Assembly (NCBI RefSeq): GCF_028595325.1
Contig: NZ_JAQQXR010000004.1
Coordinates: 248,001 to 312,000, forward strand
Reading direction: 5' to 3'
From: Janthinobacterium fluminis
GTDB lineage: Bacteria; Pseudomonadota; Gammaproteobacteria; Burkholderiales; Burkholderiaceae_D
Length of the DNA stretch: 64,000 nucleotides
Shown piece by piece: positions 40,481 through 52,500 of this stretch. Each line of letters opens with the position of its first letter. Within the stretch, counting starts at the first letter, position 1. Under the pieces are notes generated by a model, which saw nothing but the letters and a program-made list of their open reading frames with translations, was not told where the DNA came from and made no database searches. The translations under genes and the position numbers were made by a program.

Positions 40481-41647
40481 ATGGGCGCGTCCATGCGGGC
40501 GATCATATTGGGCGATTCCAATGACCTTCCCGACGAGGAAGGCCGTCCGGTCGGCGAGGTGCGCGCGTCCGAGCCGGTACGCAAGGCGAGGCCGACCCTC
40601 TACGCAATATGTCCCTACCGAGGCAGCCGGCAACGCTCGGTGCGCATGATGAACGTCAGCGCGCTCAGGCAACTCACCAGCGTGTGGCCGCAGCCGCTGG
40701 CCATACTCAGCCAGGTTCGCCGCATGCACGGCATACAGCCGGGTGCGCCGCCACCGCTGCTGACACTGTGCCGCATCGGCTTCACGGCGTTGTGCCTGCC
40801 GGCATACTTGGCTTACCGCTCCGCCCCGTGCGCCATCCCCGTCTCCATCGCGGCAACCCATAAGATGTGCCAGGGCTTGTTCGGGCTATGCAAGAACCTG
40901 TTGATCGACAGGGTTTCACGGGGCGAGAACTTCAGGGAAACGGTTGCCAATGTGGGTGATCTGTACCGCTTTGCGGAGCATAGCGGCATCCTGCTCAGCC
41001 GAACCGGCATCGAAGCCTGTGCGGCGCCGCCGGCAATGATCAGCGAAGCCTTGCGGCTGCTGGTACTGGGAACGCTCCATGATGAAGAGGAGCATGCGTC
41101 CGCCGGGGCATGGCACGGGGACGGCGAGCCCTTGCTGGCCTATAGCGCCGCGGTGGCAGACATGACCATCTGGACTACCGTGAGCGCGATAGCGCTGCGC
41201 TCCGCCATGGAGCGCGTGATAGCTGCCCGCGCCGAACTTGCCGGGCACACCGGCGTGGCCTGCGAAGATGCGCCCGCGCCGGCCGGCTATCTGCTGTCGG
41301 GCCTCAACGATGCGGTGATCGGTCCGGTACTCGCCATGCCCGACGACATTCGCCATCACTACGCGCTAGGCGCAATCGCCCTTTGTTCGACGCATGCGGC
41401 TGGCGCCGGCCTGCGCGCGCTGCTTGATCGCTGCGGGCCTGCCGACCTTACCCTGCCGCCGGCAGCCCAGGACAGGGCGGCATGCTTGATGGATACCGCG
41501 CTAGGTATTGAAAACGATGCGCTGCGAGTCTTCGACTATCTGCAACAGCGCGTGATGGCGGCCCTTGGGCGGCCGGCACTGCCCTTTTCATCCCTGGCCA
41601 CGACGGTCAGCGAGACATTCGGCCACCTTCCCAGTCATTACACATGA
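40481..41647 (+). CDS. Unknown 388-residue protein of the polyketide locus
   Basis: It starts 13 bp after the cupin gene following GGGGGA; an alternative ATG is at 40493. The first 60 residues are charged and rich in Arg (RAIILGDSNDLPDEEGRPVG). The rest looks helical, with CRIGFTALCLPAYLAYRS, HKMCQGLFGLCKNLLIDRVS, LRLLVLGTLHDEEEHASAGA and AVADMTIWTTVSAIALRSAM. The EEEH stretch and several histidines are notable but form no motif I know. The stop overlaps the next gene (ATGA). I cannot assign a function. Confidence 0.75.
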   Translation: MGASMRAIILGDSNDLPDEEGRPVGEVRASEPVRKARPTLYAICPYRGSRQRSVRMMNVSALRQLTSVWPQPLAILSQVRRMHGIQPGAPPPLLTLCRIGFTALCLPAYLAYRSAPCAIPVSIAATHKMCQGLFGLCKNLLIDRVSRGENFRETVANVGDLYRFAEHSGILLSRTGIEACAAPPAMISEALRLLVLGTLHDEEEHASAGAWHGDGEPLLAYSAAVADMTIWTTVSAIALRSAMERVIAARAELAGHTGVACEDAPAPAGYLLSGLNDAVIGPVLAMPDDIRHHYALGAIALCSTHAAGAGLRALLDRCGPADLTLPPAAQDRAACLMDTALGIENDALRVFDYLQQRVMAALGRPALPFSSLATTVSETFGHLPSHYT

Positions 41648-42198
41648 ATACCGATAACATCAAGCGCGGCACCGATACCGAGCAGGCAGGCGACACGGCC
41701 GAATCCTCGGCGACGCTGTCCGATGCGGAGCGCATACGCGCCCTCAGAAAACGCGGCCAGCACCAGGCGGCAAAAAAGCTCGCGGAAGAAACGGCGCGAC
41801 TCAAGCCGCAAGACGCCGAACTGCAGTACGAGGCGGCATGCGTCCACGATTACCTCGGCCTTGGCGCAGCCGCGATCCCCTTCTACCAGGCGGCCCTTGC
41901 CGGCATATTGCCGGAGGCGCTGCAACGCGGCGCCTATCTCGGCCTCTGCAGCAGCTACCGCGCGCGGGGGCGCTATGACGAGGCGCTTGCGCTCATCAAC
42001 GAAGCACTGAGCCGCTTCCCTGACGCCTCCGCATTGAAGGTCTTCCGCGCGATAGTCCTATACAACCTCCAGGACAACAAACAAGCCATGGCGACGCTCC
42101 TGGAAGTCCTGGTTCAAACGGCAATTGACCCGGAAATACGCGAATATGAGCGCGCCATTCTCCTGTATGCGAAGGACCTGGATCGGCAATGGTTTTAA
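41644..42198 (+). CDS. Tetratricopeptide-repeat protein of the polyketide locus
   Basis: This 184-residue helical protein has TPR-like units: IRALRKRGQHQAAKKLAEET, ELQYEAACVHDYLGLGAAAI, RGAYLGLCSSYRARGRYDEA and ALKVFRAIVLYNLQDNKQAM. No signal peptide is present, so it should act in the cytoplasm as a protein-binding scaffold. It overlaps the preceding gene by 4 bp (ATGA). Its end overlaps the end of the convergent megasynthase gene by 4 bp. A partner cannot be named. Confidence 0.8.
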   Translation: MNTDNIKRGTDTEQAGDTAESSATLSDAERIRALRKRGQHQAAKKLAEETARLKPQDAELQYEAACVHDYLGLGAAAIPFYQAALAGILPEALQRGAYLGLCSSYRARGRYDEALALINEALSRFPDASALKVFRAIVLYNLQDNKQAMATLLEVLVQTAIDPEIREYERAILLYAKDLDRQWF

Positions 42199-45100
42199 AC
42201 GGCTCCTCCGACAAGTTCGCTGGCAGCCTTGCTCGAACTGGCCTCGTCCAGAAACCCGCGCAGCGCCGCGTTGAACTGGCTGCTCTGACTAAGGAACGGC
42301 AAGTGGCCACTCCTGTCGAAAACCACGAAGCGGGAATGGCGAATGCCATCCTTCAGCAATGCGACCTGGTCGACCGGGAAGGCGATGTCGCAGCTGCCGG
42401 CGACGACCAGCGTCGGCACCTGGATTTCATGCAGGCGCTTGCGGGTGTCGAACTGGAACAGGCTATCGATGAAGCTCAGCAGCGCCTGCGGTTCGACTGC
42501 CACGTGCGTCTGCCTGATAATGGCCAGGCTGCGCGCCACTTCGGGGGCGAGGAACTTCTCGTGGTAGATATTGTTGAACTCCATCTGGTAGGTCAACAGC
42601 GGCGACACCGAATAATCCTCCAGGTCCTTCTGCGTGATGCCGCGCATGCGGGCGTCGGTCGGCGTCGTGCACACCAGCGCCAGGGACTTGAGCCGCTGCG
42701 GGTGCCGCAGCGCCAGCAGTTGCGCGATATTGCCGGCGATACACCAGCCAACCAGATGCGCCTCGCCGACGTCGAGCGCATCCATCAGCTCGACGAGATC
42801 GTCGGCCAGCTCCTCGAACGTGAAGCCCACGCCGCCATGGACGCTGCCGGCGTGCCCCGGCAAATGCGGGAAGATCAGCCGATAGTGGCCGCCGAACTCA
42901 CGAATCTGATCTTCCCAGACCGACTTGCTGAAAGCCAGTGCCGTCAGGAAGATCAGCGCCGGTCCGCTGCCGCATTCGAAGTATTCGAAGACTTGCCCGC
43001 GCGCGCTGCTGAACTTGCCTCGGCCAAGCTGTGCCGCATGCTCGAACACGACCTCGGTCTGGCCGGCGTCCACCAGCCGCTGCATCGCCAGACCGGCCAG
43101 CGCATCCGGGATCGGCGGCACTGGCGGCAATACCGCGCCGGCCTGCAACTTCCCGGCCAGCAGCCGGGTCAGCGATTCGACGCTCGGCGCCGCGCCCGCC
43201 TCGGCAAAGAAGCCCGGCTCGATCACCTTGCCGAAACGCTGCCGCAGCTTCGCAAAGATCAGCGCCCACGTCATGGACGGCAGGCCGGCGTCGGCGAGGT
43301 TTTGCTGCGGATCGTTGATGCTGCCGTCGTCGACCGCGTCGGCAAAGGTCTGCTGCAGGAACTGGCGAATGTCCGCCAGCTCCGCTTCGTCCGGCCCGCC
43401 GCTCGCCTGCGCGACGCCGGCATACCCCGCCAGCGCTTCGCGGCTGAACACCGTCAGCACCGGATCGACGATCGCCTGCCGCCGGTAGCCGGCCCGGAGC
43501 AAGGTGTCGCCCAGGGCCGCCCGGTCCGGGACGCCGGGCTTGGCCAGGACCTGCGGCCACATCCCCGTCAGGTCGAGGATCAGTTGCAGCCCTTGCGACT
43601 CGATCGCTTCGCTCACGAAGACCAGGCTTTCGCGCCCGTCGGCGGCCAGCTTGTCCAGCAGCCCTGCCGCTTCCTGCGCGCAGGGGTCTTGCAGGTTGAC
43701 GAGCACCACGTCGTAGCGGCTTTCGCCCAGGTGCGCGGCCAGCGCGCCCGGCACCATCGGCACAAACGAAACGAACGACACGCCCGGGTAGCGCTCCCTG
43801 CCAAGCTCCGTGATCCCCTTGGCCACTTGCGGCCAGCCGGCAACCACCCGGTACTCGATGCGCGCCCCGGGTGGCGCGGCGGCCACGATCGCCGACAGGA
43901 ACTCGAAACCGCCCGCGCCGATGGCCAGCACGGCAATCGTCTCGCGGCCGGCCCAACGTCCGGCAAGACACAAGTCGGCCGTCATGCGGTTCAGGAAGGC
44001 CAGCTTGGACGGCACCGTAAACATGTCCACCAGCAGCGCACTGGCCGCCGCGAGCTGCTCGGGTCCGGGACGCTGCCCGTCCAGGATGCCGCTCAGGATG
44101 GCCACCAGCAGCTCGCAGTACGACTGGTATTCCGGCAGCGCCCGCAGATTGATCTCATACTGCAAGCGCAGCTCTTCCAACTGCTTGCGGCTGCGGATCG
44201 TGGCCGGCAGCGCCAGCCGCGCTCCGGCTTCGTCGTTGACGATGAACGGCGTCTTCGCCAGCAACTTGAGCAGATAGGCCGCCGTGAGTCCTTGCGCGCC
44301 CGGCACCAGTTTCAACAGCCGGGCAGCCGCCTTGTCGCCGCCTCCCGGCAGCCGTTCCAGCAGCCACTTGGTCGCCTGCATCGCCCGGCCGCCCAGCCGC
44401 TCCGCCAGCGTGGCGCCCCCCTTGCCGCTCGCGGCGTCGGCGCCATCGGCAGCCCCCGCCGTCAGCCGCTCCAGCAGCCGCTCGGTCGCAGCCGCATCGC
44501 CGCCCGCCGGTTGCGGATACAGGGCGATAGCGCCATCGGCGCCGCGCCGCTCCTCGAACAGCACGCCCTTATCGTTGAGCACCGCATACAGGATTGCCAC
44601 TGTCGCCAGACGCAGATGCTCGGCAATGCTCTTGATCTGCTCGTCAAGGTAGGCTGCGGCATCGGCAGGCGTCGCGATCGATTGCAGCAGGCCGGCCTTG
44701 CCGCCGGCGAACTCTTCGGCAGCCACCACCGGGCCGACGACCGGCCGGGCCGGCGGCGGCAAGGCCAGCGGTGCGACGGCCGCGGGTGCGGGCGCCGTGC
44801 CGGTTTCCGGCCAGAACGAACGCAAGTCGAAGGCACAGCCGGGCAGCGCAACGCGGCGCCGGCCCGGATGGGACAGCGCCTTGCGCCAGTCAATCGACGC
44901 GCCGCCGATCCACACACGCGCCAAACCGGACCAGTCGCCGGCGGCCGCCAGCGCTTCGATGGCGGCGGGCTGGCCGGCAACCGGCGCAATGCCCTCCGCC
45001 GGCGTGGCCAGAACGGGGCTTCCGGCGGCATCGGCCAGCCAGCCATGCAGCTGCGCCAGCGCATCCTCAAGCGACTCCGCCACAAGGGCCAAGCGGTGCG

Positions 45101-46538
45101 GGAACTCGCGCCGCCCCACCTGCAGCGTGTAGGCGACGTCGGCCAGACCTGCCGGTTCGGCCGCCAGCCGCTGCGCCAGCGCCTCGGCCGAGCGCCGCAG
45201 CGCGGCGCGCGATCTGGCCGACAGCACCAGTAGTTGCGGCCCGTCCTCGCGCAGCGCCGACGCCGCAGGCGGACAGGACTCGACAATCAGATGCGCCGCC
45301 GTGCCGCCGGCGCCGAAGGCGTTAATTGCCACGCGCAGCGGCGCGGCCGACCAAGCCTCAAGCTCCTGCTGGATGGCCACGTTGGCGCCCGCAAAATTGA
45401 GCTGCGGGTTGATGTCCCCGCCGATCAGGGTTGGAACCAGCATCCGATGCTTGAGCTGCAGCACCACCTTGAGCAACTGCGCCATCCCGGCCGCAGCCTC
45501 CGCGTGCCCGACGTTCGGCTTCACCGATCCCAGCCGCAAGGGCTCGCCGCGACGCTGCCGGGTTTGGTAGGCGCTCTTGATCGCCTCGAATTCGGCGGCG
45601 TCGGTGGCTTCGTCGCCGACACACTGCATCTCCACATAGCCCACCTCATCGGGGCCGAGGCCGGCGCTCTCCAGCGCGCTGGCGATCACCCTACCCTGCC
45701 CGCGCGACGACGGCGAAAAATAGTTGAGCGTGCTGCCGCTGTGGCCGACCGCGCTACCCTTGATCACGGCGTGGATGGTGTCGCCGTCGCGCAAGGCCGC
45801 TTCCAGCGGCTTCAGCACCACCGCCGCCACGCCCTCGCCAGCCAGGAAACCCTTGCCGCCGGCGGCGAAGCTGCGGCTTGCGCCGTCTTCGCAAATGAGC
45901 TTGCCTTCGGCCATTGCATCCAGCCGCGACGGGTGCAGGTTCAGGTTCACGCCGCCGGCGATTGCCATGCTGCATTCCCCACGCCGCAGGCTTTCGCAAG
46001 CCAGGTGCAGCGCGACCGGCGACGACGAACACATCGTGTCCACCGCCAGGCTCGGGCCGGTCAGGCCCAGCGCATGCGACACCCGGTTGGCGATCGAGGC
46101 GAACGACAGGCCGGTGCTGCGCGGCGTCCCGGCCAGCGACTGCTCGAAGCCGATCAGGTTGTAGCTCGCCGACGTGACGCCGGCGAACACACCCACGTCC
46201 TCGCCGGCCCGGCTGCGCTCGGCCAGCCACTTGTCGTTGCCATAGCCGGCATCTTCCAGCGCATGCCAGCAGCTCATCAGGAACAAGCGCTCCTGCGGGT
46301 CGATGGTTTCCGCGTGCAGCGGCGCAATGCCGAAGAAAGCCGCGTCGAAACGGTCGACGCCGTCCAGGAACGCGCCCCAGGACTGCGGCGACGCGCCGCC
46401 GTCGGCGGCCCTTTCCGGCCAGCGACGCAGCGGCCCCCGGTTGTCGGCGCGGCTGCCGCTGCGCAGCATCTGCCAGTACGCGTCCAGCGAATCCGCGTCC
46501 GGGAAGCGGCAGGCGATGCCGACAATGGCAATGCCGGC
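42195..46538 (-). other. PKS terminal unit: KS0, methyltransferase-like region, ACP-like, Cys-thioesterase
   Basis: The KS keeps DTMCSSSPVALH and KPNVGHAE but the HGTGT loop reads VEMQCVGDEATDAAEF, so the first catalytic His is replaced by Gln. Such KS0 domains pass chains on without elongation. A region with LAIGAGGFEFLS looks like a methyltransferase fold missing canonical residues. The carrier site reads AGLPSMTWALI. The thioesterase elbow is GWCIAGN (Cys codon 42741-42743), with likely Asp in GSCDIAFP and His in DRSGHLPF. Confidence 0.8.
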
Positions 46539-49500
46539 GGCGCCGCCCTGCTGCGGGGGCGCCGCCATGGCCGGCTGCGCGGCGCATTCCTGCTGCGGCT
46601 GGACGGCCGCCAACGCCTCCGCAAGCTGCGGGGCGGCGGCGTGCGCCGGCTGCGGCAACGCGTCGGCGGCTACCCACGCCGCAAGCGCATCCCGCTGCGT
46701 CGCCAGGAAATGCGCAATCAACTCGTCGATGCTCTGGCAGTCAAAGAACAGCGCATTGTTAACGTCGGCAAATACGCCGACGAGCAGCCCGCACAGCTGA
46801 TTGACCGAAATGGAATCGATGCCATATGTCGCCAGCGATTCCGTCGCATCGATCTGCTGCTCGGGCACGTGCAGCAAGCCGCCGACCAGCTTCTTGAACG
46901 CCGCCACGCCCAGTTGACGCAATTGCTCGTCGTCGAAGCGGACCGCCGCCGGGGTCGCTGGCGGCGTGCGCGCCGGCGCCGCGGCCGGCTGCGCGGCCGC
47001 CGTTTTCAGCAAGGCCAACTGGCCGAAGCGGCCGTCAAGCAGTTGCGTCAGCGCCGCCCAGCCTTCTTCCGGCTCGATCGACGCGAGGCCCAACTGCTGC
47101 ATGCGGCCCTGGTAGGCCGGCGCGGCGGCAACGCCGACGCTGCCCCACCAGCCCCAGTTCATCACCTTCACCGGGCACGGCCACAACTGGCCGAGGCGCT
47201 GCGCAAAAGCGTCCTTGAACAGGCAGCCGGCCGCGTAGTTGCTCTGCCCCGCCCCTCTGGCGAAACTCTGCAGTGACGAGAAGAACAGCACGAAATCGAG
47301 CGCATCGCCTCCGCCGAACACCTGCGCCAGCCGCACGCTGACGTCGACCTTGGCCGACAGGCTGGCGCCGAAGCGCGCCTCGTCCATATTCGCCAGGCTC
47401 TGGTCGCCCAGCACCAGCGCCGAGTGGATGACGCCGTGGATGCTTCCGAAGCGCTGCAAGATCGTCTCGCGCGCCTGCCGCAGCGCCGCAAGGTTGCCGG
47501 CGTCGGCGGCGATATAGTGCGGCGCCGGACCCAGCCGGGCCAGACGATCGATGCGGCCCTGGATCGCCGCATCCAGCGGCCGCCGGCCGATCCAGATGAC
47601 CTGGGCGCCATACTGGCCGATCACATGGGCGCTCCACGCCTCGCCGATACCGCCGGCGCCGCCGATCACCACATAGACGCCGCCTTGCCGGTACGCCGCG
47701 CGCCCGGACAGCGGCACTTCGGCCGGCAGCAACTGCTGCCGATACCACTGGCCGCTGCGCCAGGCCCAGCTGTTGCCCTGCGCATCGGTCGCCAAAGCCA
47801 GCGCCTGCGCCAGCGGCCAGGCCCCTCCCGCCGGGAAATCGATCAACCGCACCGTCCAGTTCGGATATTCCTTGGCCAGCGCACCGATCAGCCCGTGGAT
47901 GCCGGCGTGGGCCGGCGCGATCACCTCATCGCCGCCTACCGCCTGGGTCTGGGTGGTAAACACGCTCCACTCCAGCGCTTTGCCGCCATAGCCCGTCGCC
48001 AGCAGGGCCTTCACCAGCCGGAAACCGTGCAATACGCCGTCCCGCTGCGCCGCGATCAACGCTTCGTCGGCCACATCCAGGGACAGCGCTTCGGGGACGA
48101 TCCAGACCAGCTGGTCGAAGTCGTCATGGCCCGCAAGGGCATCGGCAATCTCGGCAATGCTGTTGCCGGGGGCGAAATCAGCAAGCTGCGCCACCCGGTA
48201 CTGCCGGCGCAGCATATCCTGCTGCAACGCCGTGCCGCCAACGATCAGCACGCCGCCACGCGCCGGTTCACCCGTGCCGACAGGCTGTTCTGGCTGCCAG
48301 ACCGGCGCGAGCAGGCTCAGGCGCCCGGCGCTGCCGGCCGCGCGCGCATCCGGCGCCGGCACGGCCACGTCGGCCGCCGCAACGGCCGGCGCGGCAGCAC
48401 GGTCCAGCCAGTAACGCTCGCGGGCGAACGGATAGGTAGGCAGACTCATACGCTGCGGCTTCCCTTCGCCGTACAGCATGTTCCAGTCGAAGGCCAATCC
48501 CTTGACCCACAAATCCAGCACCTTCCCGAACTTCTTCCTTTCGCTCCACTTGGCGACGGCCTCCTGCAACTCTTCGTCGGCCGCAAACACCGCCATAGCC
48601 TCCTTGTTGCGCTTGACCTGGCCACGGTAAAGGTGCTCGATGCTGTCGTCGCCGGCCAGATAGGCCGCGAGCTTGTCATGGAGCTCGGCCGTCGAGCCCA
48701 CCAGCAGCGCAAGGCGCTCGTCCATCGCTTCCCGCCCGACTTGCAGCGTATAGGCGAGCCCGGCCAATTTTTCGTCACGCCAACCCGTGGCGGCTATCGC
48801 CGCCAGCAACTGCTGGGCGCGCTCGCGCAAGCGCTCCTCATTCTTGGCCGACAGCACCACCAACACAGGCTCGTTCGCCGATACCAAACGCGGCGACGAC
48901 TGTTCGACCGGCGCGACATATTCCTCGATGACCAAGTGGGCATTCGCGCCGCCGGCGCCGAACGAGGAAATCCCCGCCCGGCGCGGCTGGTCCGCCGGGC
49001 GCAGCCATTCGCCCAGCTCGCGCTGCACGCGGAACGGCGTGGCGGCGAAGTCGATGTGCGGATTCAGCACCTCGGCGTGCAGGCTCGGCGCCAACTGGCC
49101 GTGTTTCAGTTGCAGCAGCACCTTGGTGACAGCCGCTATCCCGGCCGCGCTTTCGCAGTGCCCGATATTCGACTTCACCGAGCCGATGGCACAGAACTGG
49201 CGCTCTTGCGTGGTGGCGCCGAACGCCTTGCTGAGCCCGGCGATTTCAATCGGATCGCCGAGCGGCGTGCCGGTGCCGTGCGCCTCCAGGTAGCTGATGC
49301 TGCGCGGATCGATGCCCGCCTCCGCCAGCGCGCCGGCGACCAGCGCCGCCTGCGCGTGGGGATTGGGCACGGTGTAACCGTTGGTCTTGCCGCCATGGTT
49401 GAGCGCCGACGCCTTGATCACCCCGTACACCGGGTCGCCGTCGGCAATGGCCTGGTGCAGCGGCTTGAGCACGAGCGCGCCGACGCCCTCGCCGTCGACG

Positions 49501-52500
49501 AAGCCGTCGGCCCCGTCGCCGAAAGAGCGGCAGCTGTCGCCGGCAGACAGCATGTTCATGGCCGACAGGGCCACGTACTGCACGGGATCGATGATGACGT
49601 TCACCCCGCCGGCGATCGCCACGTCGCAGGCGCCCGAGCGCAGGCTTTCCAGCGCCAGGTGCACAGCCGTCAGCGACGACGAGCACGCCGTATCGACGGC
49701 CAGGCTCGGCCCCTGGAAATTGAACAGGTAGGACACCCGGTTGGCAATCGACCAATAGCGGGTGCCGCTGCCGTAGTTACTGTTCATCACGCCGGCGAAC
49801 ACCCCGACCTTGCCGCTGGGGCTCAGGCTGGCCGGCGTGTAGCCGGCGTCTTCGATGCTCGCGTAGGCTTCCATCAGGAACAGGCGCTCCTGCGGGTCCA
49901 TGTGCTCGGCTTCGCGCGGCGCGATGTTGAAGAACAGCGGATCGAAGCGGTCGACGCCGTCGATGAAACCGCCCCATTTGCTGTAGCTCTTGCCCGGCCG
50001 GCCCTTTTCGGCGTCGAAATAGCGCCGGTGGTCCCAGCGCTCGGCCGGGATTTCGCTGATGCAGTTGCGGCCCTGTTTCAGGTTTTCCCAGAACTCATCG
50101 ACGTTGCCGGCCTGCGCATAACGGCCGGACATGCCGACGATGGCCACGTCACGCCCGGCCAACAGCGGCCCCGGAGCGGCCGGCTGCGCTGGTCCGCGCG
50201 CCAGCAAGCGCCGCGCCGTCCTGGCGGGCGCGGCTATCCGCGCGGCTTGCGCCTGCGGCGCGGCGCCGACGGCGCTACCCGGCGTCAGCTTCAGCACCTT
50301 GCCCAGCGCTTCCGGCTGGGTCTTGATGAAATGCCCGGCCAGTTCGTCAATGGTCCGGTATTCAAAGAACAGCGTGCTGCTGACGTTTTCAAACACGCCT
50401 TGTAAGGCCGTGGTCATTTCCACGACCAGAATCGAGTCGATGCCGTATTTTTCCAAAGGCTCGGCGCTGCTGATCTTATGGCTAGGCAACTTCAACGTCT
50501 TTGCCAGCAAGCCCGTGAAATAGGCGACAGCCCGCTCGTGCAAGGGGCTGTGCGGCAACGACGGCGTGCCCGGCCGGTCCTCGGCCGGCTTGTTCGGCTG
50601 AAGCGGCTGCCGCACCGGCGGCGGCGCCAAGCGCTGGCGCGCCACGCCGTCGCTCTCGGCGGCGATGATCTGCTGCCCCAACGCTTCCTTGTCGCCGGCC
50701 GGGTAGACCACCGCGCCGAAACCCTCGTCCCGCAGAACCTTGCGCCAGCCCTCGGCCGACAGGCCCGGACAGCCGGGAATCCGCAGTTCCGGGTCTTCGT
50801 ACAACCACCAGCCCTCCAGCAAGCCGAAGGTCAGGTGCGTGAACACATGGCTGCGGCTGATCTCGTTCAACAGCAGCAGGCCGTTGGCGCGCAACGCCGC
50901 CTTGGCATTGCGCACGCTCTGCCGGATGTTCCCCGTCGCATGCAGCACATTCGTCGCCACCACCAGGTCGTAGCTGCCCGCTTGCAGATCCTGTTCCGCC
51001 AGCGACCGGCCGGCGTCGAACAACTGATAGCGCAAATACGGATTGGCCGGGCCGTACTCTTTTTCGGCATGGAACAGGAAGGCCTTCGACAGGTCCGTGT
51101 AGCAGTACTCGCCGACGTGGGCCGCATACGGCCGCAGCCGCTCGAACAGCAAGGCGCTGGTGCCGCCGGTGCCGGCGCCGATTTCCAGTATCCGCACCTG
51201 CGCCCCCGGGTCCTGCCGCAGGCGCGCCTGCACGAAAGCGAGCACCACCTCGGCCAGCACCGCGTTGAAGTAGTCGGCAACGGGATTGTGCTTGTAGACG
51301 CCCTCGACCAGACGCATCGACGAACCCGGGAACATCACCTCGGTGGCCGGCACCCGCCCGCCCAGGATATCGGGCAAGGCCCGCAGCGTCGTTTCGACCA
51401 GCGCCACCTGGGCCCGGAACGCCGGCGTCTCCAGCCAGAGCGCCTTGCGCTCCTCCCATTCGGTCCAGGCGGCCGCCATGTCGACGGGCGCCATGCCGCG
51501 CGTCGACACCTGCCCGCCGTCGAACTGCAGATAGCCCTGTTCGGCCAGCAGCCGCAGCGACTGCTCGAACCAGCGGCCGTACATCGCCGGCAGCCCCAGG
51601 GCGGCGGCGCATTCGGCCGCCGTGCCCTGCTGCCCGGCACCCAGGCCCAGCGCCTGCAATTGCCCGCAGAGCAGCCGCCCCAGCATCGCCTGCAGGGGCG
51701 CGTCGAAGGCGCGCGCCTCCGCCTGCCCGGCCGGCGCCAGCGCCTTGCCCGCGGAAGTGTCGAGCGTGCCCAGGAGGGCCGCGTACTGCGGCGCAAACAC
51801 CTGGACCGCCTCGGCGAACTGCGGCCCCTGGCGGGCCGCCTGCGCGGTGGTTTTCAGCAGCGCCAGCTGGCCGGCGCCGCCGCCGAGCAGCGTGGCCAGC
51901 GCGGCCATGCCCTCGTCCGGCTCGATCGAGGCCAGCCCCATTTGCGCCATCCGCTCCCGGTAGGCGCTCGATGCCACCACGCCGACGCCGCCCCACCAGC
52001 CCCAGTTCATCACCCGCACGCGGCATGGCAAGACCCTGCCCAGCTGGTGCGCGAACGCGTCCTTGAAGGTGCAGCCGGCGGCGTAGTTGCTCTGCCCCGC
52101 CGCCTTCGTGAAGCTTTGCAGCGAAGAGAAGAACAGCACGAAGTCCAGCGCGCCGCCCAACTCCGCCTCGCCGAACACCTGCGCCAGCCGCACGCTGACG
52201 TCGACCTTGGCCGACAGGCTGGCGCCGAAGCGCGCCTCGTCCATGTTCGCCAGGCTCTGGTCGCGCAGCACGATGGCCGAATGGATCACGCCGTGGATGG
52301 CGCCGAAGCGCTCCTTGACCTGCCGGCAGGCCCGTTCCAGCGCCTGCCGGTCGGCCGCGTCGGCGGCGATGTACAGCGGCGCCGGCCCCAGCCGGGCCAG
52401 CCGGCCGATCTTCGCCTCGATGTCGGCGTCGGCCGGCCGCCGGCCTATCCAGACCACTTGCGCGGCGTGGCCGCGGATCACGTGTTCGCTCCACACTTCG

